Of a stretch of DNA of 7,116 nt, positions 1 through 5,606 are shown one piece after another. Made by a program: the position numbers and the translations under genes. Position 1 is the first letter of the stretch. Each line of letters begins with the position of its first letter. Source of the stretch: Candidatus Acetothermia bacterium (GTDB taxonomy: Bacteria; Bipolaricaulota; Bipolaricaulia; Bipolaricaulales; Bipolaricaulaceae); contig PUMK01000167.1 in assembly GCA_003551325.1 (NCBI GenBank), positions 1-7,116 on the forward strand, in the 5' to 3' direction. The notes below the pieces were generated by a model. The model ran no database searches, was not told where the DNA came from, and saw nothing but the letters and a program-made list of their open reading frames with translations.

Positions 1-82
1 CACACCGCGCGGGGTCGACAGCCTCCACCGCTGCCGTACAGATCTTCCGGGCGTCCTCGCGCAACCGATCAGCGTTGCCCAC
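1..82 (-). CDS. Probable glycerate 2-kinase (MOFRL/DUF4147 family), N-terminal fragment
   Basis: Partial gene leaving the left edge; 27 codons are visible from a GTG start at 82. The peptide contains LREDARKICTAAVEAVDPAR. This resembles the N-terminal helix of MOFRL-type glycerate kinases, which typically read L-R-x-D-A-x-x-I-x-x-A-A-x-x-A-V-D-P. Members of this family phosphorylate D-glycerate to 2-phosphoglycerate in the cytoplasm. The start is supported by an AGGAGG Shine-Dalgarno on the minus strand at 91-96, 8 nt upstream. An in-frame ATG at 112-110 would add ten residues but would place that Shine-Dalgarno inside the gene, so GTG is preferred. The gene diverges from the nth-like gene, whose start lies only 28 bp away. 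The identification rests on one short motif, and the kinase domain itself lies outside the window. Confidence 0.5.
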   Translation of the reverse strand, partial: MGNADRLREDARKICTAAVEAVDPARC

Positions 83-103
83 GTCCCACCCCTCCTCTAT
101 GCT
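75..103 (+). promoter_or_regulatory. Predicted promoter of the nth-like gene, for a leaderless transcript
   Basis: TTGCCC at 75-80 (4 of 6 to TTGACA) and TATGCT at 98-103 (4 of 6 to TATAAT) are separated by exactly 17 bp. The ATG at 111 begins 7 bp after the -10 element, where transcription should start. No Shine-Dalgarno precedes any possible start of this gene on the plus strand. Together these suggest an mRNA beginning at or next to the AUG. The hexamers and spacing are seen directly; promoter activity is inferred. Confidence 0.55.
91..96 (-). promoter_or_regulatory. Shine-Dalgarno of the leftward glycerate kinase-like gene
   Basis: Read on the minus strand this is AGGAGG, 8 nt before the GTG at 82-80. 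It fixes the start of a gene that would otherwise be easy to miss. It sits inside the spacer of the predicted rightward promoter, so the two divergent genes share the same 40 bp. Confidence 0.6.
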
Positions 104-110
104 TGTCCTC

Positions 111-941
111 ATGGAAACCCGTGCCTTGCTGGCCGAGGTGGACCGCAGACTGGCCCACCGCTATGGACATCCGCGCCTCGGACGCGAAGATCCACTCACC
201 CTGCTTGTACGCACGATTCTTTCCCAGAACACCTCCGACCGCAACCGCGACCTGGCGTTTGAAGCGCTGCGCGCCCGCTGGGCCACGTGGGAGGCGTTGC
301 TCGGGGCAAGGGAGGACGAGGTGGCCGAGGCGATCAAGGCTGCGGGGCTTCACCACCAACGAGCGCGCAGGCTGCACGATGTGCTGAGCCGCGTTCTTGA
401 GGAAGCGGGAACACTGTCGCTTGACTTCCTCGAGCGGCTCACCCCTGAGGAGGCCGAGGCCTGGCTCCTTCGCCTTCCGGGGGTGGGGAAGAAGACCGCG
501 TACATCGTCCTTCTCATGGGGTTCGGGATCGGCCGATTCCCGGTGGACACGCACATCCAACGGGTTACAACCAGGCTGGGTCTCCTCTCCCCGAAGCCGG
601 AGCCCCATGCCGCCCTCGCCCCGCTTGTACCTGAGGGCCGTGAGGAACCGCTTCACCTGAACCTCATCAGGCTTGGTCGAGAAGTGTGCTCGGCGCGGCG
701 TCCTCGATGTGCTGTCTGTCCGCTGGCCGATCTGTGTGCCTATCCGGCAAGCAAAGCTGATCCCAAGCTACGCATGCTCCTCAAGAAGCCAGCCCTCGCC
801 GAGGTGGCTGTCCTTGTGAGGCACAGCGACGGCAGCGTGACCACGACCCGGTCCGACCGGTCGCAACTCCTCACGTTGCTCGCCGACCCCAAGGTGATCG
901 CTGTAGAGGCAGCAAGCACGGTTACCCCCAAGGAGGTGTGA
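111..941 (+). CDS. Endonuclease III-family DNA glycosylase with Fe-S cluster and C-terminal extension
   Basis: A 276-residue member of the Nth/HhH-GPD superfamily of base-excision-repair glycosylases, which remove damaged bases and usually nick abasic sites. The core shows LSQNTSD at 38-43 region, the helix-hairpin-helix LPGVGKKTA at 122-130 with K128 matching catalytic Lys120 of E. coli Nth, and D146 in VDTH matching Asp138 at the same 18-residue spacing. The [4Fe-4S] motif Cys-X6-Cys-X2-Cys-X5-Cys is C193, C200, C203, C209. Nth normally ends soon after this cluster (E. coli, 211 residues). Here about 60 more residues follow, predicted partly beta (EVAVLVRHSDGSV). ATG 111 was chosen because the homology starts there and a promoter fits a leaderless mRNA; TTG 75 and ATG 99 lack a Shine-Dalgarno. 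The SQNT-type motif leaves substrate open: oxidised pyrimidines or mismatched T/U. Confidence 0.9.
   Translation: METRALLAEVDRRLAHRYGHPRLGREDPLTLLVRTILSQNTSDRNRDLAFEALRARWATWEALLGAREDEVAEAIKAAGLHHQRARRLHDVLSRVLEEAGTLSLDFLERLTPEEAEAWLLRLPGVGKKTAYIVLLMGFGIGRFPVDTHIQRVTTRLGLLSPKPEPHAALAPLVPEGREEPLHLNLIRLGREVCSARRPRCAVCPLADLCAYPASKADPKLRMLLKKPALAEVAVLVRHSDGSVTTTRSDRSQLLTLLADPKVIAVEAASTVTPKEV
930..936 (+). promoter_or_regulatory. Shine-Dalgarno inside the nth-like gene for the HD-domain gene
   Basis: AAGGAGG lies in the last codons of the glycosylase gene, 4 nt before the ATG at 941. A GTG at 938 is in frame but only 1 nt from the Shine-Dalgarno, so ATG 941 is the likelier start. Stop and start share a base (TGATG), which points to translational coupling. 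Confidence 0.75.
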
Positions 942-1489
942 TGCATCGACAACAAGCACTGGAACTTGTGGAGAGCACGATCAAGACTCGCAACCTTGTC
1001 AAGCACATGCTGGCCGTGGAGGCCGGCATGCGGGCCCTTGCTCCACGATTCGAGGAGGATCCGGACCGGTGGGGGCTCGTCGGCCTGCTCCACGACCTCG
1101 ATTACGCGCTCACGAAGGACAACCCAGAGCTACACGGCCTTAAGACTGTTGAACTCCTGGAAGCCCAAGGCATCACGGACAAGGAGATGCTCGACGCTAT
1201 CCTCGCACATGCCGATCACCAGCCACCCACAACCCCAATGGGACAGGCCTTGTGTGCCGTCGATCCTCTCACCGGCCTCATCGTCGCCGCAGCGCTTGTC
1301 CACCCCCAGCGTCTGGCCGGACTCACGCCGGACAACGTCCTGAACCGCTACAAGGAGAAAGGATTTGCCCGGTCCGCCTCCCGCGAGGGGATCGCCTCCT
1401 GCCAACAACTGGGGATGGACCTCGCCGACTTCTTTAACGAGGTCCTTACGGCCATGCAGGCTGTCTCCCGTGAGCTGGGACTCTCGTAG
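941..1489 (+). CDS. HD-domain phosphohydrolase (COG2316-like)
   Basis: A 182-residue cytoplasmic protein of the HD superfamily of metal-dependent phosphohydrolases. The metal ligands follow the H...HD...H...D order: H22 in KHMLAVEAGM, H51-D52 in GLLHDLDYA, a histidine at 90 in AILAHAD, and D108 in AVDPLTGLIVAAALV. The D-P-L-T-G-L-I segment and the later YKEKGFARSASREGI stretch (137-151) match my recollection of the small uncharacterised 'predicted HD hydrolase' family COG2316. No partner domain, signal peptide or membrane segment is visible. The start overlaps the stop of the glycosylase gene by one base, with a strong Shine-Dalgarno, so the two are probably one transcript and translated at linked rates. 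The substrate is unknown; a nucleotide or phosphoester is likely from the superfamily. The gene ends 15 bp before the convergent kbl stop. Confidence 0.85.
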   Translation: MHRQQALELVESTIKTRNLVKHMLAVEAGMRALAPRFEEDPDRWGLVGLLHDLDYALTKDNPELHGLKTVELLEAQGITDKEMLDAILAHADHQPPTTPMGQALCAVDPLTGLIVAAALVHPQRLAGLTPDNVLNRYKEKGFARSASREGIASCQQLGMDLADFFNEVLTAMQAVSRELGLS

Positions 1490-1504
1490 GGATCTTCCTC
1501 CGAG

Positions 1505-2680
1505 CTAGATGACACCGAGCGCCCGGCCCACTTCGGCGAACACCTCCAGGGCGAAGTCGAGGTCCTCGCGGCTGTGCCCCGCGGACATCATCACCCGGAT
1601 GCGCGCCTTGCCCTTGGGCACCGTGGGATAGGCGATCGCCTGGGCGAACACGTCGGCATTGAACAGACGCTTGGAGAAGTCCCAGGCCACCTTGGCATCA
1701 CCGAGCATGACCGGGGTGATCGGCGATTCTGAGACTCCGGTATCAAAGCCGAGTCCGGCCAGTTCCGCCTTGAAGTAGCGGGCGTTGTCCCACAGTTTGC
1801 GCACCACGTCGTCGCTCTTCTCAAGGATGTCCACGGCGGCGATGCACGCGGCGACGTCGGCAGGGCTCGTGGCGCTGGAGAACAGGAACGGTCGACCCTG
1901 CTGCCTCAGGTACTCGACGATCTCCCGTTTTCCGGCGACGTAGCCGCCCACCACACCGAACGCCTTGGACAGCGTACCCACTTCCATGTCCACGCGTCCG
2001 TGGAGGCCGAAGTGGTCGACGATGCCCCGCCCGTGGGAACCCATCACTCCCTCGCCGTGCGCATCGTCCACGAGCACGAGCGCTCCATGTGCCTCCGCAG
2101 CGTCAACGATCCCCGGCAGAGGGGCCAGGTCACCGTCCATGGAGAACACGCCGTCGGTGATGATGAGCTTCACCGGAACATCGCGGTGCTCCTCAAGTGC
2201 GCTGCTCAGGGCTTCGACGTCGCGGTGCGGGAAGATCACCCGCTGGGCCTTGGTCAACCGACAACCATCGATGATCGACGCATGGTTGAGCTCGTCGGTG
2301 AAGATTGTACTTTGCTTCCCGGCGACGGCAGGGATGGCCGCCAGGTTGGCGCAGAATCCACTCTGGAAGGACACTGCGTCCTCGGTCCCTTTGAACGCCG
2401 CCAACCTCGACTCGAGCTCGCGGTGCAGGCACATCGTCCCAGCGATCGAGCGAACCGCGGCCGGGCCGACACCGAATTCTTCGACAGCCTTCAGCGCTGC
2501 CCCCTTCAGGCGCTCTTCGTTGGCAAACCCGAGGTAGTTGTTGGAGCACATGTTGAGCACCCGCTTACCGTCGACCACCGTCCAGGGTCCCACGGCACTG
2601 TCGATACTCCGGATGATGTTGTACAAGCCCTGTTCCTTAAGCCCATCCAGCGCCTGCGTGATGAAGTCGTATTTTCCCAT
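1505..2680 (-). CDS. kbl: Glycine C-acetyltransferase / 2-amino-3-ketobutyrate CoA ligase (PLP-dependent)
   Basis: A 391-residue alpha-oxoamine synthase that cleaves 2-amino-3-oxobutyrate with CoA into glycine and acetyl-CoA, the second step of threonine breakdown. Visible family motifs are CSNNYLGF at 45-52, [13 protein letters not shown] at 78-90, LNHASIIDG at 131-139 with H133 stacking on PLP, and [10 protein letters not shown] at 175-184. VDDAHG carries D205 and H208, and VGTLSKAFG (234-242) carries the Schiff-base lysine K239. The sequence is closer to the B. subtilis-type Kbl than to E. coli Kbl. Close relatives include 8-amino-7-oxononanoate synthase, but divergent tdh favours glycine C-acetyltransferase. 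The ATG at 2680 is preceded by AAGGAGG (2687-2693) with a 6-nt spacer. The open frame runs upstream to 3142, but that part is antisense to tdh and unlike the family. Confidence 0.92.
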   Translation of the reverse strand: MGKYDFITQALDGLKEQGLYNIIRSIDSAVGPWTVVDGKRVLNMCSNNYLGFANEERLKGAALKAVEEFGVGPAAVRSIAGTMCLHRELESRLAAFKGTEDAVSFQSGFCANLAAIPAVAGKQSTIFTDELNHASIIDGCRLTKAQRVIFPHRDVEALSSALEEHRDVPVKLIITDGVFSMDGDLAPLPGIVDAAEAHGALVLVDDAHGEGVMGSHGRGIVDHFGLHGRVDMEVGTLSKAFGVVGGYVAGKREIVEYLRQQGRPFLFSSATSPADVAACIAAVDILEKSDDVVRKLWDNARYFKAELAGLGFDTGVSESPITPVMLGDAKVAWDFSKRLFNADVFAQAIAYPTVPKGKARIRVMMSAGHSREDLDFALEVFAEVGRALGVI

Positions 2681-2686
2681 GCGGTC

Positions 2687-2693
2687 CCTCCTT
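2687..2693 (-). promoter_or_regulatory. Shine-Dalgarno of kbl
   Basis: On the minus strand this reads AAGGAGG, 6 nt before the ATG at 2680. It decides the start against a much longer open frame that continues upstream to 3142. Confidence 0.85.
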
Positions 2694-2717
2694 CGCTGGT
2701 TCGATGAACGCACCTTG

Positions 2718-2746
2718 AGCTTACCCATCGCCTGTGCGGCCGGCAA
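2718..2746 (-). promoter_or_regulatory. Candidate kbl promoter
   Basis: Read on the minus strand, TTGCCG (2746-2741, 4 of 6 to TTGACA) and TAAGCT (2723-2718, 3 of 6 to TATAAT) are 17 bp apart. This would start transcription near 2711, about 30 nt before the kbl ATG. The -10 match is weak, so this is only a candidate. Confidence 0.3.
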
Positions 2747-2766
2747 ATGTGCTGTTTGTGCCGCCC
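2738..2766. promoter_or_regulatory. Imperfect inverted repeat between divergent kbl and tdh promoters, candidate operator
   Basis: The arms 2738-2747 and 2757-2766 pair at 8 of 10 positions (core CGGCA/TGCCG) about a centre at 2752. The repeat covers both candidate -35 elements, so a dimeric regulator bound here could act on both genes. The symmetry is visible in the sequence; the operator role is inferred, and no regulator gene lies in the window. Confidence 0.3.
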
Positions 2767-2784
2767 TTATCCCCCCCGTACAAT
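2756..2784 (+). promoter_or_regulatory. Candidate tdh promoter with a C7 tract in its spacer
   Basis: TACAAT at 2779-2784 matches the -10 consensus at 5 of 6 positions. TTGTGC at 2756-2761 is a poor -35 (3 of 6) at 17-bp spacing. Transcription would begin near 2791, leaving a leader of about 37 nt before the GTG start. Seven consecutive C residues (2771-2777) lie in the spacer directly before the -10. Confidence 0.5.
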
Positions 2785-2827
2785 GCGCTTGCAGGTGCCC
2801 ATCGCAAAGGAAGGGGTTGAGGCCACC

Positions 2828-3856
2828 GTGCGAGCTGTCGCGAAGACCAAAGAAGAGCCCGGGGCTGAGCTGGTAGAGGTCGACCCCCCAACGCCCGGCC
2901 CGGGCGAGGTACTCGTCCGGGTAGCAGCGGCTTCGATCTGCGGTACTGACATCCACATCTACAACTGGGACGAATGGGCCCGCTCGCGAATCCGCGTTCC
3001 CCAGATCCTGGGGCACGAGCATGCCGGGTACATCGAAGAGGTGGGACCCGAAGTCCATCACTTCCACCCCGGCGATTATGTCACGGCCGAGACCCACATC
3101 TATTGCGGGCAGTGCTACCTCTGCCACACCGGGGCAGCGCACATTTGCCGCAACTTGGAGATCCTCGGTGTGGATCGCGACGGAACGTTCGCCGAGTACC
3201 TCGTTGTCCCGGAGAGCGTCCTGTGGAAGAACGACCCAGCCTTACCTCCCAAGGTGGCCACGGTGATGGAGCCGTTCGGGAATTCGGTCCACGTGGTGAT
3301 GCGCGCGGACGTACCGGCCAAGACGGTGGCCATTACCGGCGATGGCCCAACCGGGCTCCTGGCGGCGGGCGTGGCACGCGCCGCTGGCGCAGCCTCGATC
3401 TGGCTCAGCGGACTGCTCGATGCGCGCCTGGAGATGGCCGAGGCACTGGGAGCGCACGCAACGATCAACGCAGCGCACGATGACCCCGTAGAGGTTGTGC
3501 GCAGGGGGACTGATGGATTGGGTGCAGACGTCGTGCTGGAGATGTCCGGCTCCCCGGTGGCCATTGAACAAGCGCTGGAGATGGTCCGACCTGGGGGTCG
3601 CATCGTTGCGTTTGGCATTCCGTCGCGGCCGCTCACGCTGAACATGGCTGACGTGGTGTTCAAGGAGGTCCAGGTGCTCGGCGTTGTCGGCCGGCGTATC
3701 TTCTCCACTTGGCACGAGGCGGCGCGGTTCCTGCCCCACGTGGACGTCGCCCGCGTGGTGACGGATACGTATCCTCTGGACGAATGGCAGCTAGGGATGG
3801 AGCGCGCGGTGCGCCGCGAGGCGGTGAAGGTGGTTCTCTATCCCGGTGGGCAGTAG
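2828..3856 (+). CDS. tdh: L-threonine 3-dehydrogenase (zinc-dependent MDR family)
   Basis: A 342-residue medium-chain dehydrogenase (E. coli Tdh has 341) that oxidises L-threonine to 2-amino-3-oxobutyrate, the substrate of Kbl. Catalytic-zinc residues C38, H63 and E64 and the neighbouring [14 protein letters not shown] block (37-50) fit Tdh well, as does H90. The structural zinc site is C93, C96, C99, C107. MEPFGNSVH (147-155) is the family signature. The nucleotide site reads GDGPTG (171-176) rather than the usual GAGPIG. At the end of the second Rossmann strand the expected acidic residue is G195 ([11 protein letters not shown]), which may alter NAD preference. GTG 2828 was chosen because MRAVAKTK aligns with the Tdh N-terminus and GAGG (2819-2822) lies 5 nt before it. 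An in-frame ATG at 2783 overlaps the -10 element. Divergent from kbl, unlike the usual tdh-kbl operon. Confidence 0.93.
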   Translation: MRAVAKTKEEPGAELVEVDPPTPGPGEVLVRVAAASICGTDIHIYNWDEWARSRIRVPQILGHEHAGYIEEVGPEVHHFHPGDYVTAETHIYCGQCYLCHTGAAHICRNLEILGVDRDGTFAEYLVVPESVLWKNDPALPPKVATVMEPFGNSVHVVMRADVPAKTVAITGDGPTGLLAAGVARAAGAASIWLSGLLDARLEMAEALGAHATINAAHDDPVEVVRRGTDGLGADVVLEMSGSPVAIEQALEMVRPGGRIVAFGIPSRPLTLNMADVVFKEVQVLGVVGRRIFSTWHEAARFLPHVDVARVVTDTYPLDEWQLGMERAVRREAVKVVLYPGGQ

Positions 3857-3946
3857 GGGCACCGTACGACCTCGTGTGGTGTCCGGCCGTCGCGGGAACA
3901 CATGGGCGAAGACAAGCTCCGCCACTACACCTTTGAACGTGTGGGG
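3857..3946. other. Convergent spacer between tdh and ridA
   Basis: Ninety bases between two converging genes. I found no gene, no RNA and no stem-loop followed by a T-run on either strand. Only short, weakly pairing segments such as GTGTTCC/GGACAC are present. Transcription of the long minus-strand operon should end here or read antisense into tdh. Confidence 0.5.
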
Positions 3947-4324
3947 TCAGCCGAGGTAGGCGATCGCCTCGATCTCGACGCGGGCCCCCTTGGGAAGGGC
4001 GGACACCTCGACGCAGGCACGTGCCGGTGGGTCGTTGCGGAAGAACTCACCGTACACAGCGTTGACCGCGCCAAAGTTTCCCATATCGGTGAGGAACACC
4101 GTGGCCTTCACCACATGCTCGGGGGTAGCACCGCCACCTTCCAGCACCCGTTTGAGGTTCGCCAGACAAGCACGTGTCTCGTCTTCAACACTCCCGCTCA
4201 CCAGCTGCCCATCCGAGCCCAACGGGATCTGCCCGGAGACAAACAGGAAGTCCCCCGCCCGATAAGCAGGCACGTACGGTCCAACAGCCTTTGCCCCTTC
4301 TGGAACAACCGGATGCTTGTTCAT
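3947..4324 (-). CDS. ridA: RidA-family enamine/imine deaminase (YjgF/YER057c/UK114)
   Basis: A 125-residue protein of normal RidA length. Members form trimers in the cytoplasm and hydrolyse reactive enamine/imine intermediates such as 2-aminoacrylate, released by PLP-dependent serine/threonine dehydratases, to keto acids plus ammonia. Visible features are VGPYVPAY (14-21) in place of the usual GPYSQA, FVSGQIPL (28-35), the N-L-K helix ACLANLKRVLEGGG, and the active-site stretch ARACVEVSALPKGARVEIEAIA. In that stretch R102 corresponds to the substrate-carboxylate-binding Arg105 of the RidA subfamily and E118 to Glu120. It starts one base after the rplQ stop (TGAGATG) with only a weak Shine-Dalgarno, so translation is probably coupled to rplQ. 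It looks like the terminal gene of the alpha operon, an unusual place for it. Confidence 0.93.
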   Translation of the reverse strand: MNKHPVVPEGAKAVGPYVPAYRAGDFLFVSGQIPLGSDGQLVSGSVEDETRACLANLKRVLEGGGATPEHVVKATVFLTDMGNFGAVNAVYGEFFRNDPPARACVEVSALPKGARVEIEAIAYLG

Positions 4325-4325
4325 C

Positions 4326-4676
4326 TCACACCCACATCAGGCGCGCAATTTCGGCGCTGTCGCCCTGGCGCGGCCCCAGCTTGAGAAGCCTGGTGTAGCC
4401 ACCGTCGCGGTCTTTGTAGCGTACACCGATTTCCGTAAACAGCTTATTCGTGGCTTCTTTGCTCCCCAAGATGGAATAGGCCCTGCGCTGTGCCGCCTGG
4501 TCACCCTTACGGGCCATCGTCACCAGCCGTTCCACAAGCTGCTGTGTGGCCTGGGCGCGGGGGGGGGTGGTATCGACTTTACCGTGTACGATCAATGCCG
4601 CCGCCTGGCCGGACAACACCGACTTCCGGCGGGATCGATCCATGCTGAGTTTGGGAACCTTGTGGCGGTGTCGCAT
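4326..4676 (-). CDS. rplQ: 50S ribosomal protein L17
   Basis: A 116-residue bacterial L17, a large-subunit protein bound to 23S rRNA. It opens with MRHRHKVPKL, contains LVERLVTMARKGD (47-59), and ends with RYKDRDGGYTRLLKLGPRQGDSAEIARL, all characteristic. The usual E-T-T-L-A-K-A-K near residue 36 is D-T-T-P-P-R-A-Q here, encoded through a run of nine C residues (minus strand, plus positions 4559-4567). Its ATG shares the final A of the rpoA stop codon (TAATG), and AAGGAG ends 5 nt upstream. Order after rpoA is standard. The downstream neighbour is ridA rather than the ecf transporter or truA genes often seen. Confidence 0.97.
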   Translation of the reverse strand: MRHRHKVPKLSMDRSRRKSVLSGQAAALIVHGKVDTTPPRAQATQQLVERLVTMARKGDQAAQRRAYSILGSKEATNKLFTEIGVRYKDRDGGYTRLLKLGPRQGDSAEIARLMWV

Positions 4677-5602
4677 TACGTCTCCTTCTCTGACTTCATG
4701 ATCAACCCGAGCTCCGTCAGGCGATCTTGCACCCGCTCCAGCGTCTTCTCGCCGAACCCGTGGATGTCCAGCAGCTCCTCCCGGCTTCGGGAGAGGAGAT
4801 CACCAAGTGTAACGATGCCCTCCTCACGCAGAAGATTGCACGCCCGCGGGTCAAGCCCCAACTCCGAGAGGGGCTGCAGGTTCTCCTCGGGCACCGCAGG
4901 CTCGAGCTCAGGCTCAACCTCGGTTGCGCCCGCCAGGAACGCCACGTGGCGTTGGAGAATCTCCACGGCCTGCGCGACGGACTCCTGCGGCGTGATCGCA
5001 CCGTTCGTGAACACTTCGAGCATCATCCGCTCGTAACCGGAGCGACCACCAACACGTGTGTCCTCGACCGTGAAGTTCACCCGGTCGACGGGGGAGAAGT
5101 CGCAATCAACGGGGATCAGGGAAACCGGCGCATCCTCACGCTTGTTCTCGTCGGAGTTGCGGAAGCCACGCCCCATCTCCACCTCGAGCTCGACTTCCAG
5201 TCGCCCCTCATCCGTCATGGTGGCCAGCTTGAGTTCGGGGTTCATGATCTCCACGCCTGTGGGTACCTCGACCTGACTGGCGAGCACCTCACCCGGCCCG
5301 GACACCTCCAGGAACAACCGATGGGGCTCCCCGTCCGTACACCGGATGGCCAGCGATTTCAGGTTGAGGATGATCGTAAGAAGGTCCTCGCGGACGCCGG
5401 GGATCGTCTCGTACTCGTGGTACTTGCCGGCAAAGTTCACACGCACCACGGCCGTTCCGGGAATACTGGACAGCAGCACGCGCCGCAGGGCGCTGCCCAA
5501 CGTGGTCGCGTAACCGCGCTCCAATGGCTCCACGGCCAGACGGCCGAACGTTGGTCCGGCCTCCACCCACTCCATCCGCTCTGGATATTCGAATGCCGCC
5601 AT
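4676..5602 (-). CDS. rpoA: DNA-directed RNA polymerase subunit alpha
   Basis: A 308-residue alpha subunit, which dimerises to nucleate RNA polymerase assembly and contacts UP elements and activators. The N-terminal domain (about 1-226) holds LGSALRRVLLSSIPG (35-49), with the conserved R-R-V-L-L-S-S dimerisation/assembly helix, and ends with VEDTRVGGRSGYERMMLEVFTNGAITPQE. A short acidic linker follows (about 227-242, rich in E and P). The C-terminal domain (243-302) keeps the DNA-binding residues: R253, N256, G284 and K286 correspond to E. coli Arg265, Asn268, Gly296 and Lys298, with T287 for Ser299. UP-element recognition is therefore probably retained. It starts 4 nt after rpsD with GAGG 7 nt before the ATG, and its stop overlaps the rplQ start by one base. 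Confidence 0.98.
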   Translation of the reverse strand: MAAFEYPERMEWVEAGPTFGRLAVEPLERGYATTLGSALRRVLLSSIPGTAVVRVNFAGKYHEYETIPGVREDLLTIILNLKSLAIRCTDGEPHRLFLEVSGPGEVLASQVEVPTGVEIMNPELKLATMTDEGRLEVELEVEMGRGFRNSDENKREDAPVSLIPVDCDFSPVDRVNFTVEDTRVGGRSGYERMMLEVFTNGAITPQESVAQAVEILQRHVAFLAGATEVEPELEPAVPEENLQPLSELGLDPRACNLLREEGIVTLGDLLSRSREELLDIHGFGEKTLERVQDRLTELGLIMKSEKET

Positions 5603-5606
5603 TCCC

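Noticed and set aside
75..110. TTG at 75 or ATG at 99 as the start of the glycosylase
   Set aside because: Neither has a Shine-Dalgarno, the added residues match nothing in the family, and both codons fall within a well-spaced promoter whose predicted start is the ATG at 111.
69..656. Minus-strand open frame opposite the nth-like gene
   Set aside because: The plus-strand frame has catalytic and Fe-S motifs. This one has low-complexity Arg/Gly composition and no family signature. It is also not in the frame of the glycerate kinase-like peptide.
2000..2707. Plus-strand open frame of 235 codons opposite kbl
   Set aside because: Shadow frame of kbl; no motif or start signal, and kbl is complete with all PLP residues.
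2783..2827. In-frame ATG at 2783 as the tdh start
   Set aside because: It overlaps the TACAAT -10 element, so it would precede the predicted transcript start. The family alignment begins at the GTG at 2828.
2681..3142. Open extension of the kbl frame by 154 codons upstream
   Set aside because: It is antisense to the 5' part of tdh and unlike any Kbl N-terminus. The family start and a strong Shine-Dalgarno both point to the ATG at 2680.
3870..3910. Possible stem-loop terminator between tdh and ridA
   Set aside because: Pairing is short and interrupted, and no T-run follows on either strand.
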